A DNA stretch of 64,000 bases from Diphasiastrum complanatum (GCA_029204225.1 MU831544.1:62001-126000); one strand, 5' to 3'; counted from the first letter of the stretch, positions 20,641 through 31,905 are shown. Notes: generated by a model not told the origin, from the sequence alone. Numbers and translations: made by a program.

Positions 20641-21935
20641 GCCTCATTATTCCACTACAAATCACATATTCACACTTCGACCCTCATTGAGGAAGCTAGA
20701 CACAGGAGAGAAAAGGTTTACTGTTGTTTTGTGGACTTCAGGAAAGCCTTTGATTCTGTCCCACACTCCTTACTCATCCAGAGACTCCGAGACCTGGGTT
20801 CCTCCTAGCTGTCATGGCTCTCTATGAGAGCGTTTTGGCTTGGGGACATTCTGATTGCCATCCTTCTCTATGCGGATGATGTGGTACTAGTCTCCCGTAC
20901 CAGAGAGGGATTACAGAGACAGTTGTGGACTATCTACACACCCTTTGTACTCAGTGGGGTTTAGGGGTGAACCTCTCGAAGACCAAAGTTATGGTCTTCA
21001 ATACCTCTCGGGCCTTCATGCAGCACCAGGAGCTTACCTTTGACGGACAGCCCCTAGAGGTGGTCTCTTCATACACTTACCTGGGTGTGCTCTTCTCTGG
21101 TCCTACCTTCAGTATGAGACAGGCGGCTACTTCTAGACTTGGGAAGGGCCACTCTTCCCTAGTCCAACTGGAGAGATTCTGCTTATGTAAGTCAATTCGA
21201 GATGCCCCGAGTAAGTGCAGACTGTTTGACACCATCGTCACCCCCTCAGCATTGTATGCGGCAGAGATATGGTGTATAGGACTATCATCTTCACATTGGT
21301 CCAGCATTTCACGCCTACAGACCATGTTAGCTCGCATGATTCGAGCAAAGCCCTCGGTTCCACATGAGATCATCCTTGCGGAGTTTGCCACCCCACCTAT
21401 TCAGATTGAGGCAGCCTTCCAGCTCATCACGTACATCCAGAGAGCTCAAGCACTTCCTGATACAGAACCTGCTATGTCCCCTTTATGAGATAGAGTCTGA
21501 GGAGCATTTCATCTTCAGATGCCCCATATATTATGAGATTAGAGGGAGATATCACTGTCTATTCCGTGACATGCCTATACACTCAGAGCACTGATTGGCT
21601 ATGAGGACTCTCGTTGTGTCGCACTTATGCTACGAGAGATGATCTTGCTGTGCAAGGATATGTACCAGTCAGCTAACCAGCCACATCCTAGCTCTCAGGC
21701 TCAGATTACACCCTTCTTCACCAGGAGACGGACACGGTCTGATGATGATGACGATGACATACCACCTCACCAATGTCAGAGACAGTGTATCACTCATAGT
21801 CATGCTGCAGTTCGCACTTCACGCCATGTTACGAGAGCACACAGTTTTCACCCTCCTAGACGACGTCAGCGACCGTCCATGTTACCTCATGTTGCAGCTC
21901 GTATCACATCTTTCTTCAGCAGCAGCATTACATGA
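20641..21935 (+). pseudogene. LINE copy 4 ORF2 C-terminal part
   Basis: The RT palm start HIHTSTLIEEARHRREKVYC and FVDFRKAFDSVPHSLLIQRL lie in 20650-20808. An internal deletion near 20812-20850 removes the region between LYE and the segment before YADD (20869-20880, ILIAILLYADDVVLVS). A shift near 20920 leads to 20925-21488 with NLSKTKVMVFNTSRAF and PSVPHEIILAEFATPP. Another deletion brings in the zinc knuckle region CPLYEIESEEHFIFRC. The C-terminal 103 residues (21627-21935) are open and hold SQAQITPFFTRRRTRSDDDD (QAQITPFF at 21696-21719) and, just before the stop, AARITSFFSSSIT (21894-21932). Confidence 0.85.
21696..21719 (+). other. PIP-box-like motif in LINE ORF2 tail
   Basis: QAQITPFF followed by TRRR matches the PCNA-binding consensus QxxI/L/MxxFF with a basic flank. 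Copy 3 has QPQITSFF then SRRR at 11757-11734. PCNA binding is inferred only. Confidence 0.55.
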
Positions 21936-22130
21936 TATTACTCTACTCCTGGCAGCTATATGGACAGTTGGCAATTTGTAGTTTATAGTTATGTTGTTCA
22001 TTTCTCTTTTATGCATAGTTTTTTCTTGGAGACGTTTATATATGCTCCCACGGTTTTCACATACTTGACAAGTACTCCATTTGGTCTTATATGCCTTTTG
22101 GCATGGAAAAGACATTAATAAAGCTTTCTT

Positions 22131-22238
<108 letters not shown>

Positions 22239-22485
22239 TTTGTATCTAATTTTTCCCACTTTACCTGTACTAAACTTTTTTACAACACTTATGGTCAAAA
22301 CTTCAAAGTTTGCTAAGAAATCGGCTTTTACTCAAATACCTCTTCAAGTTTCATATGGTTCACATTCAATGGTCGAGATCCAAAGCATATGGTCTGACAA
22401 ACAGAAATGCTAACTTCTTTCACAAGCTACCAAAAGGCTTCTTCTACAAGCCACCTCTACTAACCTAATAGGAGGAAGCAAAGGC

Positions 22486-22710
22486 TATTTATACGTGATG
22501 TAAGCATAGCCTTTCCTCTCCATCCTGTCTCCTCGTCTCCCTTTTCTCTACTCTCTTCCTCTCTTTGCCAAGCTACACCCTGGCATTCGGTGGTGCCGTA
22601 TCGAAAAGCGATTTTCACGACATCTTGTTAAGGTAAGAGCTTTATCTCTTTTGTTGCATGAAAAGAGTGTCTTTTTGTAGACTAAAGAGCTTTGTAGTGT
22701 TGTTTTTCAG
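22486..22710 (+). promoter_or_regulatory. Candidate core promoter, 5' leader and 78-bp intron
   Basis: TATTTATA at 22486-22493 is followed by a pyrimidine-rich leader (22510-22570), a donor AAG|GTAAGA (GT at 22633-22634), and an acceptor TGTTTTTCAG ending at 22710. The first ATG after the acceptor opens only 23 codons. The region probably belongs to an LTR, since a copia primer site (32578) follows once the gypsy insertion is removed. Transcription was not shown. Confidence 0.4.
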
Positions 22711-23074
22711 CGATGGACAGTGGGCCCACTGGCAGAGGCCAGTACTGCCAAAAAAAAATTGTTTCAATGAAAATGTGTCCATAGTAAGTCAAATTAAGTA
22801 AGCCCAAGTTTATTTTACAGTTCCATGACTACTTCCCATTTTACTAGTATTTTTGAATTTTTCGTTTATATGACAGTGTGTATGAGTACCATGTTGACAG
22901 CACGTACTGACTAGAGTCGGAACACGCTTCCCGTAATCGTATTGCCATGCAGCGGTACTCTCTAAAAGTGAGACTATATATATGTACTCTTTTATCTATT
23001 TTGAATTGTGGAGTGATCGCTCTTTCACTTTATGAGTGTGTCTGATGAATTGCTTGCTAAAGTAGCTAACTATT

Positions 23075-23432
23075 TGTTACGAGCTCGTAACCAGTGCCGA
23101 ACCCTAGAGAACACAGATAGGTCAGATACCACACTCAGGGTCGTGTCCAGCGTACATGACCAACAGGGCAAGACAGTGTGAGTAGTGTGCCCCAGCACGG
23201 TCCATAGCCATGGCGGGCCTAACACAGCCTAGGGACCCTGTCAGCAGGATAGGGCCCCCAGTTGGGTCCCGACGTGCAGTCGGCCACGTCAGTGACACGT
23301 GGCCGACACTTGGCAATAGCATGCTACCAGTCCTCACACTGGGCTAGGAGGGGCTTACTCTATATCAGGGAGTAGGCAAGGTTGGGTGGATCAGTTAGTG
23401 TTTGCCCTACTGTGGTGTTAGGATCTATTACA
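23075..23432 (+). repeat. Element A 5' LTR, 358 bp
   Basis: It begins with the 16-bp perfect palindrome GTTACGAGCTCGTAAC after the first T and ends CTATTACA. It is the same length as the other two LTRs of this family in the window. Confidence 0.95.
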
Positions 23433-23433
23433 C

Positions 23434-23446
23434 TGGTATCAGAGCC
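23434..23446 (+). other. Element A primer binding site
   Basis: TGGTATCAGAGCC, complementary to the 3' end of initiator-Met tRNA, lies one base after the LTR. Confidence 0.9.
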
Positions 23447-23801
23447 ATCTCCATCTTAGGGAATTCAGTTTTCAGCAGTGGAGAAAGTAGCTAGATTGCT
23501 CAGAACTTCTTACAATTTTTCAGAAAGTAGAGTAGCAGGGCCAGCGCTGTAGGAACAGCCTTCTACCAATCAGAGTGTGTAGAAAAGCTTGCTTGTCAGA
23601 TAGAAATTAGTAAAAGTTTCTAGAGCCGGTCCAGCGCTGCATTTCCAGCTTTCATCTTTGATTTTTGCCATCAAATTCAGGAATTATAACGACATTTTGA
23701 AGAGGAAGAGTGGTGCTGATTTAGCGCTGACAGTACCCACATCTTTTCTGATTTCCAGAACCATTTTTGGTTTTAAATCAAAGTTTTTTGGGAAAGAACC
23801 A

Positions 23802-24410
23802 ATGGAATTGGAAGAACAGGAACAGTTCGCCGAAGAACTCGACGAACTAGTTACCAAGGAGCAGTTTCTCCAGTTGGTAACAGAAGTGGATGAACTGAAG
23901 TTGGCATTAGCCAATTTCAAGTCCAGTGTGGACGACTCGTTCGCTGAACTCAAAAGCTTGATTTTGAGTTCCGCGAAAGGAAGCCTTCCCTCCACTTCTT
24001 AGTTATCCCCTTCTCCATTTCCATCAGTTTCGAGTGAGACTTTACGGTCTCACCCTAGTGTTTTTAAAGATTTAAAACCTCCTACTTTTAATGGGGAAGA
24101 GAAGGATAGAAACGCAGACATTCTACAAACCTTCCTCAGCAAATGGAAGAACATTCATGCTCTTGAACAGACCCCTGACCATATGCAAGCAATTGAGGCC
24201 AGTCTTTCCTTAGGGCCTATGGCCTATAAGTCGTGGTTAAATCTCCAGGAGACTGGGCAGACTCCCCGGTCATGGAAGGCTTTTGAAGAAGCTTTCCTAA
24301 GAGAATTTCTACCAGAAAATGAACTAGATAGAGCCTGGGAAGCCTGGGAAAGAACAGTAATGGATAAATCCCTCATCCACAGAAACGCCCTTCACTCATA
24401 CAGCCCTTAA
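23802..24410 (+). pseudogene. Element A gag, interrupted
   Basis: Gag packages the element RNA. The likely start is MELEEQEQFAEELDELV at 23802. The first 67 residues form a coiled-coil-like acidic region up to SSAKGSLPSTS, ended by TAG at 24000-24002. The same frame resumes with FKDLKPPTFNGEEKDRNADI and WLNLQETGQTPRSWKAFEEA, a Ty3-type capsid (retrotransposon gag) region, and stops at 24410. The rest of the capsid up to the zinc knuckle appears deleted, because the next recognisable sequence is the knuckle at 24446. Element B has no gag, so it cannot be told whether the TAG is a lesion or a family feature. Confidence 0.75.
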
Positions 24411-24419
24411 AACCAGATG

Positions 24420-25468
24420 ATTTTGAGAAAGCCAAACAAGAACGTTTGTGCTTTGTGTGTATGGGCAAGGGACACACAGTCAGACAGTGTCCGAAGGGGC
24501 CTTTCACTAAAAAAGATAAGAAAGATAAAAAACAAGTTCATCTTGTTCAGACTGTATGTTTCCCCAGAGACTCGGCAGCTTCCGAGATCAAAGTGTATCA
24601 TGAAGATCATGAACACTGTTGTTGTCAGCTGACCTCTGCAATGCTAGCGAGACCCTTCAGCTTTGGGCCGCATGACCTAGTACGTATGCATGGGAAAGTT
24701 GGTAACCAGTCAGTAAGAGTCATGGTTGATGATGGGGCAACCCATAATTTCATCAACCACACCCTGGTTAAAAAGCTTAAACTACCAGAAGTACCTAGTC
24801 AGCATAGGTACATAGTTTCATTAGCTAAGGGTGAAGATAAAAAAATATGGGAAACTATGGTAAGTAAGTTAAATCTTGGTATTCAGGGGTACCAAGATGA
24901 AATAAACTTTCAGATAATGCACCTGGATCGAACAGACATTGTTCTCGGGAGAGATTGGCTCTACAGTTTAGGACCTTCCCTCCACAGAAACTATCAGGAG
25001 AACACCCTCAGCTTTCAGCATAAAGGCCGAGAGATCCAGTTGCATGGGGAGCATGATGTTCCCAACAGCCCTATGGTCTGCAGTTCAGAGCTCTGTCAGC
25101 TAATCGGAGACGAAGACCATCAGGTATTCTTATGTGACTTTCAGTTTATTCCTGAAGTTTTTATTTCCAGTTCTATTCAACAGAAAATCAGTAAATTAGA
25201 AACTTTATTGTCTAAATTTAAAGATGTTTTTCCTGAAGATTTGCCACATGGTTTACCACCTAGCAGAGAGGTAGATCATGTAATAAACCTAGTACCAGGT
25301 ACAACACCTGTTTCTAAACCTCCGTATCGGGTCAGCCGAACAGAGGATGAAGAAATAACTAGGCAGTTAACAGACTATCTTGGGAAAGGCCAAATTCAGA
25401 CCAGTAGTTCACCATGGGCCTCACTAGTCCTATTGGTGAAAAAGAAAGAGAGGTCTATCTTTGCGTAG
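24420..25468 (+). pseudogene. Element A zinc knuckle, protease and RT start
   Basis: The frame holds the CCHC knuckle CFVCMGKGHTVRQC (gag nucleocapsid) and then a retropepsin-like protease with active-site segment VMVDDGATHNFI, where the usual DSG/DTG triad reads DDG. Next come LGRDWLYSLGPS and the RT lead-in VFPEDLPHGLPPSREVDHVI and PPYRVSRTEDEEI. A 4-bp deletion after LLVKKKE, relative to element B, shifts the frame and ends it at 25468. The B copy carries the same DDGATHNF, so this residue pattern is family-wide. Confidence 0.85.
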
Positions 25469-26046
25469 ATTACAGAGCCCTCAATAAAGTCACAATGAAG
25501 AATAAATACCCTATGCCTCGGGCAGACGAGTTGTTTGACCAACTCGACGGGGCTAAGTTTTTCAGCAAAATAGACCTCAGATCGGGATATCATCAAGTCC
25601 GTATAAAATCGAAAGATGTCTCGAAAACAGCTTTTAGGACTCGTCACGGTCATTATGAGTTTAAGGTGATGCCATTTGGGCTCACAAATGCTCCAGCTAC
25701 CTTTATGACCTTGATGAACAGTGTCCTCAGACCATACTTGGGTAAGTTTGTAGTCGTATTTTTAGATGACATCCTTGTTTACAGCAAAACGAGGAAGGAG
25801 CATCTAAAACACCTCAAAAAGGTGTTTCGACTGCTCAAAAAGCATAAGCTCTATGCTAAACAATCCAAGTGTGAATTCTTCGTTGAAGAAGTAGCATATT
25901 TGGGTCACATTATCTCTTCAGATGGGATTAAGATGGGCCCAAATAAGGTTAAAGCCATACTCAGTTGGATGAGACCTCAGAATATTTTGGAACTTCAGAT
26001 CTTTCTCGGTTTGGCGGGATATTACAGACGATTTGTCAAGGAATAA
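25441..26046 (+). pseudogene. Element A reverse transcriptase
   Basis: All main RT blocks are readable: [32 protein letters not shown], the fingers/palm [15 protein letters not shown], the catalytic [12 protein letters not shown] (about 25750-25780), and the thumb end [14 protein letters not shown]. The frame opens only after the upstream 4-bp deletion and ends in TAA at 26044. RNase H continues in another frame, an offset shared with element B. Confidence 0.88.
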
Positions 26047-26516
26047 TAGCAGTTTCTATGACAAATCTCCTTAAGGGGAAGGGAAAGGAGTTCATTTGGG
26101 AGTCCGCACAGCAGGAGAGCTTTGATGCTCTCAAAACAGCCTTAGCTACAGCACCAGTTTTAAAAGTCGTCGACCCCAATCAGCCATTTGTGGTCGTAAC
26201 AGATGCTAGCGACTTTGCAGTAGGTGCTGTGCTAACTCAGGGTGGACGACCAGTTGCGTTCGAGAGTAAAAAACTCGAGCCAGCTCAGACTAGGTATAGT
26301 GCCTATGAAACGGAACTCTTTTCTATAGTCCATGCCCTTAAGGCTTGGAGGCATTATTTGTATGGTGCCAACTTTGAGGTCCTGACAGACCATGAGAGTC
26401 TCAGATACCTTTGCAATCAACCTAAGCTTAGAGGTCGGAAAGCTCGTTGGGCAGAGTTGATGCAAGAGTTTGACATGTCTATCAGATATAGACGTGGAAA
26501 AAATTCAATACAGTAG
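26047..26516 (+). pseudogene. Element A RNase H
   Basis: In a frame shifted from the [22 protein letters not shown], then [20 protein letters not shown] with the catalytic Asp (TDAS), [19 protein letters not shown] with the catalytic Glu, and FEVLTDHESLRYL with the third Asp, as in the Ty3 RNase H. Another frame change at about 26505 precedes integrase. Confidence 0.85.
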
Positions 26517-26519
26517 CAG

Positions 26520-27876
26520 ATGCCCTTAGCAGAATGCCTATGATAAACGAGCTGAGTTTTACTCAGATTCATAATGAGTTACTCGAGTCCTTGAGAGGGA
26601 AATGCCAGCATGATGCATTCTTCTCTACTATCTGGAACTCAGTCCAGAGCAGACAGTTACAGACTCCAGAACCAGTTCCCGGGGCTGGTGCCAATTCATC
26701 CAAGAATACGGCAGCTTCCGTTGAGGATGATGATGAGTCCGAGTATACGTCGCCAGATGACGTTGAGGATTCTGAGCCTGTATTACCCAAGCAAACCCCA
26801 GTGGTTGAGGGTCAGTTGACTCAAGGATTCAAATGGAAACAATATTCCATTCAGGATGAGTACTTGCTCTATAGAGATAGAGTATGTGTCCCCAATTCAG
26901 AGAATTATAGGCAGCAGGTCCTATATGAATGTCATGACAATCCTAGCGCGGGACACCCAGGCATACAGAAGACCTATGAGCTTCTTCGTAGGCAATTTTT
27001 CTGGCCCAGTATGAAAAAGGACGTCCACCAGTATGTAACTAGTTGCCAGAAATGTCAAGTAAATAAAGCAGAGCGTTTAAAGGCAGGAGGGTTGTTGCAT
27101 CCCTTAGAAATACCAGCTGGTAAATGGGAGAGTATCTCCATGGATTTTATAGTAGGCCTGCCTAAAACCCAAAAGGGTAATGACGCTATATGGGTCACAG
27201 TTGACCGTCTGACCAAAATGGCTCATTTCATTCCGACCAAAACAATCGTTAGAGCTCCAGAGTTAGCGAGGTTGTTTGTAGACGGGCTATTTAAATTGTA
27301 CGGTCTACCTTCCGGTATAGACAGTAAGTTTACTGGAAATTTTTGAAGGGCAGTATTCCATCATCTCCATACTAAACTTAATATGAGTACCACCGACCAT
27401 CCACAGACGGACGGTCAAACAGAAAGGGTAAATCAAGTGCTGGAGGATATGCTTCGTGCATACGTCAGCAAGAAGCAGACTTATTGGGAGGAGTATCTCT
27501 CGATATCAGAGTTTGCTTACAACAGTACCAAACATTCAGCTACGGGATACAGCCCATTTATGCTGATGTACGGTTTTCAGCCACGCTCACCCACAGCTGT
27601 AGGGTTTAAACAAGAAAAAGTTGAAGCAGCCAGAAACTTTTTAGAGGACCTAAACCAGATGATAGAACATGCTAAGCGTGCATTAGGCAGTCCCAGGATC
27701 GAGCCAGGCATTATGCAGATCCACACAGACGGGATGTGCAGTTCTCCACTGGTGAGAAAGTCTACTTGAGAGTCCCAGTTGACTCTAAAACCCTCAAATC
27801 AGGAGTGTGTGCTAAGTTGTCTCCAAGGTATTGTGGTCCCTTTACCATCAATAGGAGACTAGGCGAGGTCACCTAT
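26520..27876 (+). pseudogene. Element A integrase, core damaged and 3' part displaced
   Basis: The zinc-binding region has [11 protein letters not shown] and [13 protein letters not shown]. The core starts [20 protein letters not shown], with the first catalytic Asp. The second catalytic Asp region is lost by a 12-bp in-frame deletion compared with element B (GIDSKF instead of a longer SDRD-containing segment). A TGG to TGA change follows at 27344-27346. The Glu region [20 protein letters not shown] is at 27383 onward. A frameshift after AKRA breaks the last part. The sequence stops at GEVTY (27876), where the inverted LTR is joined, and the chromodomain tail resumes at 31906. Confidence 0.88.
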
Positions 27877-28234
27877 TGTAATAGATCCTAACACCACAGT
27901 AGGGCAAACACTAACTGATCCACCCAACCTTGCCTACTCCCTGATATAGAGTAAGCCCCTCCTAGCCCAGTGTGAAGACTGGTAGCATGCTACTGCCAAG
28001 TGTCGGCCACGTGGCACTGACGTGGCCGACTGCACGTCGGGACCCAACTGGGGGCCCTATCCTGCTGACAGGGTCCCTAGGCTGTGTTAGGCCCGCCATG
28101 GCTATGGACCGTGCTGGGGCACACTACTCACACTGTCTTGCCCTGTTGGTCATGTACACTGGACACGACCCTGACTGTGGTATCTGATCTATCTGTGTTC
28201 CCTAGGGTTCGGCACTGGTTACGAGCTCGTAACA
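27877..28234 (-). repeat. Element B 3' LTR, 358 bp, inverted
   Basis: It starts TGTTACGAGC at 28234 and ends CTATTACA at 27877. It differs from the outer LTRs at only a handful of positions by eye, so A and B are recent relatives. Confidence 0.95.
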
Positions 28235-28245
28235 CTCCCTCCCCC

Positions 28246-30464
28246 TTAAGAACCGTCTTGGTCCTCTAAGACAAAGTCTGGAAAAATCTTGCGAAGGACG
28301 CTGCCTCTTTCCCAAGTGGCATTCTCAACAGGCTGATCATTCCACTTCACCAGATATTCTCGGTATAGAGTATGACGAGTCTGCGTCTCTCTACTATCAA
28401 GAATCTCCTCTGGTTCATGTGGAGGTTGTTGAGGATCCAATGGGAGAACTAGAACACTGTCCCCTACCAGATTGTCTGATCTGGTTAAGGCTTTTCGTAA
28501 CTGACTTACATGAAAGACTGGAAAAACCTTACTGCTGTGTGGGAGTTCTAGTTCATAGGTGACCTCGCCTAGTCTCCTACTGATGGTAAAGGGACCACAA
28601 TACCTTGGAGACAACTTAGCACACACTCCTGATTTGAGGGTTTTAGAGTCAACTGGGACTCTCAAGTAGACTTTCTCACCAGTGGAGAACTGCACATCCC
28701 GTCTGTGTGGATCTGCATAATGCCTGGCTCGATCCTGGGATTGTCTGATACTACGCTTAGCATGTTCTATCATCTGGTTTAGGTCTTCTAAAAAGTTTCT
28801 GGCTGCTTCAACTTTTTCTTGTTTAAACCCTACAGCTGTGGGTGAGCGTGGCTGAAAACCGTACATCAGCATAAATGGGCTGTATCCCGTAGCTGAATGT
28901 TTGGTACTGTTGTAAGCAAACTCTAATATCGAGAGATACTCCTCCCAATTAGTCTGCCTCTTGCTGACGTATGCACGAAGCATATCCTCCAGCACTTGAT
29001 TTACCCTTTCTGTTTGACCGTCCGTCTGTGGATGGTCGGTGGTACTCATATTAAGTTTAGTATGGAGATGATGGAATACTGCCCTCCAAAAATTTCCAGT
29101 AAACTTATTGTCCCGGTCGCTGACTATGCCGGAAGGTAGACCGTACAATTTAAATAGCCCGTCTACAAACAACCTCGCTAACTCTGGAGCTCTAACGGTT
29201 GTTTTGGTCGGAATAAAATGAGCCATTTTGGTCAGACGGTCAACTGTGACCCATATAGCGTCATTACCCTTTTGGGTTCTAGGCAGGCCTACTATAAAAT
29301 CCATGGAGATACTCTCCCATTTACCAGCTGGTATTTCTAAGGGATGCAACAACCCTCCTGCCTTTAAACGCTCTGCTTTATTTACTTGACATTTCTGGCA
29401 ACTAGTTACATACTGGTGGACGTCCTTTTTCATACTGGGCCATAAAAATTGCCTACGAAGAAGCTCATAGGTCTTCTGTATGCCTGGGTGTCCCGCGCTA
29501 GGATTGTCATGACATTCATATAGGACCTGCTGCCTATAATCCTCTGAATTGGGGACACATACTCTATCTCTATAGAGCAAGTACTCATCCTGAATGGAAT
29601 ACTGTTTCCATTTGAATCCTTGAGTCAACTGACCCTCAACCACTGGGGTTTGCTTGGGTAATACAGGCTCAGAATCCTCAACGTCATCTGACGACGTATA
29701 CTCGGACTCATCAGCATCCTCAACGGAAGCTGCCGTATTCTTGGATGAACTGGCACCGGCCCCGGGAACTGGTTCTGGAGTCTGTAATTGTCTGTTCTGG
29801 ACTGAGTTCCAGATAATAGAGAAGAATGCATCATGCTGGCATTTCCCTCTCAAGGACTCGAGTAACTCATTACGAATCTGAGTAAAACTCAGCTCGTTTA
29901 TCAAAGGCATTCTGCTAAGGGCATCTGCTACTGTATTGAATTTTCCACGCCTATATCTGATAGACATGTCAAACTCTTGCATCAACTCTGCCCAACGAGC
30001 TTTCCGACCTCTAAGCTCAGGTTGATTGCAAAGGTATCTGAGACTCTCAAGGTCTGTCAGGACCTCAAAGTTGGCACCATACAAATAATGCCTCCAAGTC
30101 TTAAGGGCATGGACTATAGAAAAGAGTTCCTTTTCATAGGCACTATACCTAGTCTGTGCTGGCTCGAGTTTTTTACTCTCGAACGCAACCGGTCGTCCAC
30201 CCTGAGTTAGCACAGCACCTACTGCAAAGTCGCTAGCATCTGTTTCAACCACAAATGGCTGATTGGGGTCGACGACCTTTAAAACTGGTGCTGTAGCTAA
30301 GGCTGTTTTGAGAGCATCAAAGCTCTCCTGTTGTGCGGACTCCCAAATGAACTCCTTTCCCTTCCCCTTAAGGAGATTTGTCATAGGGACTGCTGTCTGA
30401 CATATTCCTTGACAAATCGTCTGTAATATCCCGCCAGACCAAGAAAGATTTGAAGTTCCAAAAT
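28246..30464 (-). CDS. Element B RNase H, integrase and chromodomain (one open frame)
   Basis: An uninterrupted frame of about 740 codons. RNase H has [35 protein letters not shown] and [14 protein letters not shown]. Integrase has the zinc site (HPGIQ...SCQKCQ), the core [35 protein letters not shown] with the second Asp, and [16 protein letters not shown] with the Glu, so the catalytic triad is present. The C-terminus has [20 protein letters not shown] and the chromodomain [20 protein letters not shown], ending EDQDGS a few bases before the polypurine tract. The first residues are antisense-free RT thumb in a shifted frame. As it lacks its own RT frame and 5' LTR, it is not expected to act alone. 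Confidence 0.85.
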
Positions 30465-31019
30465 ATTCTGAGGTCTCAGCCAACTGAGTATGGCTTTAAT
30501 CTTATTTGGGTTCATCTTAATCCCATCTGAAGAGATAATGTGACCCAAATATGCTACTTCTTCAACGAAGAATTCACACTTGGATTGTTTAGCATAAAGC
30601 TTATGCTTTCTGAGCAGTCGAAACACCTTTCTGAGGTGTTTTAGATGCTCCTTCCTTGTTTTGCTGTAGACGAGGATGTCATCTAAAAATACGACTACAA
30701 ACTTACCCAAGTATGGTCTGAGGACACTGTTCATCAAGGTCATAAAGGTAGCTGGAGCATTTGTGAGCCCAAATGGCATCACCTTAAACTCATAATGACC
30801 GTGACGAGTCCTAAAGGCTGTTTTTGAGACATCTTCCGATTTTATACGGACTTGATGATATCCCGATCTGAGGTCTATTTTGCTGAAAAACTTAGCCCCG
30901 TCGAGTTGATCAAACAACTCGTCTGCCCAAGGCATAGGGTATTTATTCTTAATTGTGACTTTATTGAGGGCTCTGTAATCTACGCAAAGACGCATAGACC
31001 CCTCTTTCTTTTTCACCAA
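30381..31019 (-). pseudogene. Element B reverse transcriptase
   Basis: It reads [60 protein letters not shown] and [18 protein letters not shown], and closes at 30381. The RT itself is uninterrupted. Compared with element A it has the extra bases after LLVKKKE, but it also has the same one-base offset before RNase H. Confidence 0.88.
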
Positions 31020-31890
31020 TAGGACTGGTGAGGCCCCTGAATTTGGCCTTTCCCAAGGTAGTCTGTTAACTGCCTAGTTATTTCTTCATCCTCTGTTCGG
31101 CTGACCCGATACGGAGGTTTAGAAACAGGTGCTGTACCTGGTACTAGGTTTATTACATGATCTACCTCTCTGCTAGGTGGTAAACCATGTGGCAAATCTT
31201 CAGGAAAAACATCATTAAATTTAGACAATAAAGTTTCTAATTTACTGATTTTCTGTTGAATAGAACTGGAAATAGAAACTTCAGGAATAAACTGAAAGTC
31301 ACATAAGAATACCTGATGGTCTTCGTCTCCGATGAGCTGACAGAGTTCTGAACTGCAGACCATAGGGCTGTTGGGAACATCATGTTCCCCATGCAACTGG
31401 ATCTCTCGGCCTTTATGCTGAAAGCTGAGGGTGTTCTCCTGATAGTTTCTGTGGAGGGAAGGTCCTAAACTGTAGAGCCAATCTCTCCCGAGAACAATGT
31501 CTGTTCGATCCAGGTGCATTATCTGAAAGTTTATTTCATCTTGGTACCCCTGAATACCAAGATTTAACTTACTTACCATAGTTTCCCATATTTTTTTATC
31601 TTCACCCTTAGCTAATGAAACTATGTACCTATGCTGACTAGGTACTTCTGGTAGTTTAAGCTTTTTAACCAGGGTGTGGTTGATGAAATTATGGGTTGCC
31701 CCATCATCAACCATGACTCTTACTGACTGGTTACCAACTTTCCCATGCATACGTACTAGGTCATGCGGCCCAAAGCTGAAGGGTCTCGCTAGCATTGCAG
31801 AGGTCAGCTGGCAACAGTGTTCATGATCTTCATGATACACTTTGATCTCGGAAGCTGCCGAGTTACTGGGGAAACATACAGTCTGCCGAG
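31013..31890 (-). pseudogene. Element B protease and RT lead-in
   Basis: It begins TVCFPSNSAASEIKVYHE and contains VMVDDGATHNFINHTLVKKL, LGRDWLYSLGPS, VFPEDLPHGLPPSREVDHVI and [10 protein letters not shown] deletion of about 16 bp relative to element A just after GQIQ throws the frame, and it ends at 31013. The RT follows in another frame. The open frame extends upstream to 32008 only because it reads the antisense of element A's chromodomain segment, so that extension is not protein. Confidence 0.85.
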
Positions 31891-31905
31891 TTACAGTCTC
31901 AACAT
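31886..31905. other. 20-bp filler at the repair junction
   Basis: It contains CCGAGTTAC, also found at 31858-31866, and ACAGTCT, also at 31878-31884. It looks copied from adjacent sequence. Confidence 0.7.

Larger units (their letters stand above)
27877..31885 (-). mobile_element. Element B: inverted 3' part of the same gypsy family, one LTR
   Basis: Read on the minus strand from 31885, it begins inside the knuckle-protease spacer (QTVCFP), runs through protease, RT, RNase H, integrase and chromodomain, and ends with a complete 3' LTR (28234 down to 27877). It has no 5' LTR, primer site or gag. The outer LTR end (terminal CA) is joined directly to element A at 27876/27877. At the other side, 33 bp of element A are missing and 20 bp of filler are present. 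Confidence 0.93.

Noticed and set aside
24000-24002. TAG inside element A gag as a readthrough signal
   Set aside because: The frame does continue after it, but only one copy is available and this element has many other lesions, so a simple nonsense mutation is the better reading.
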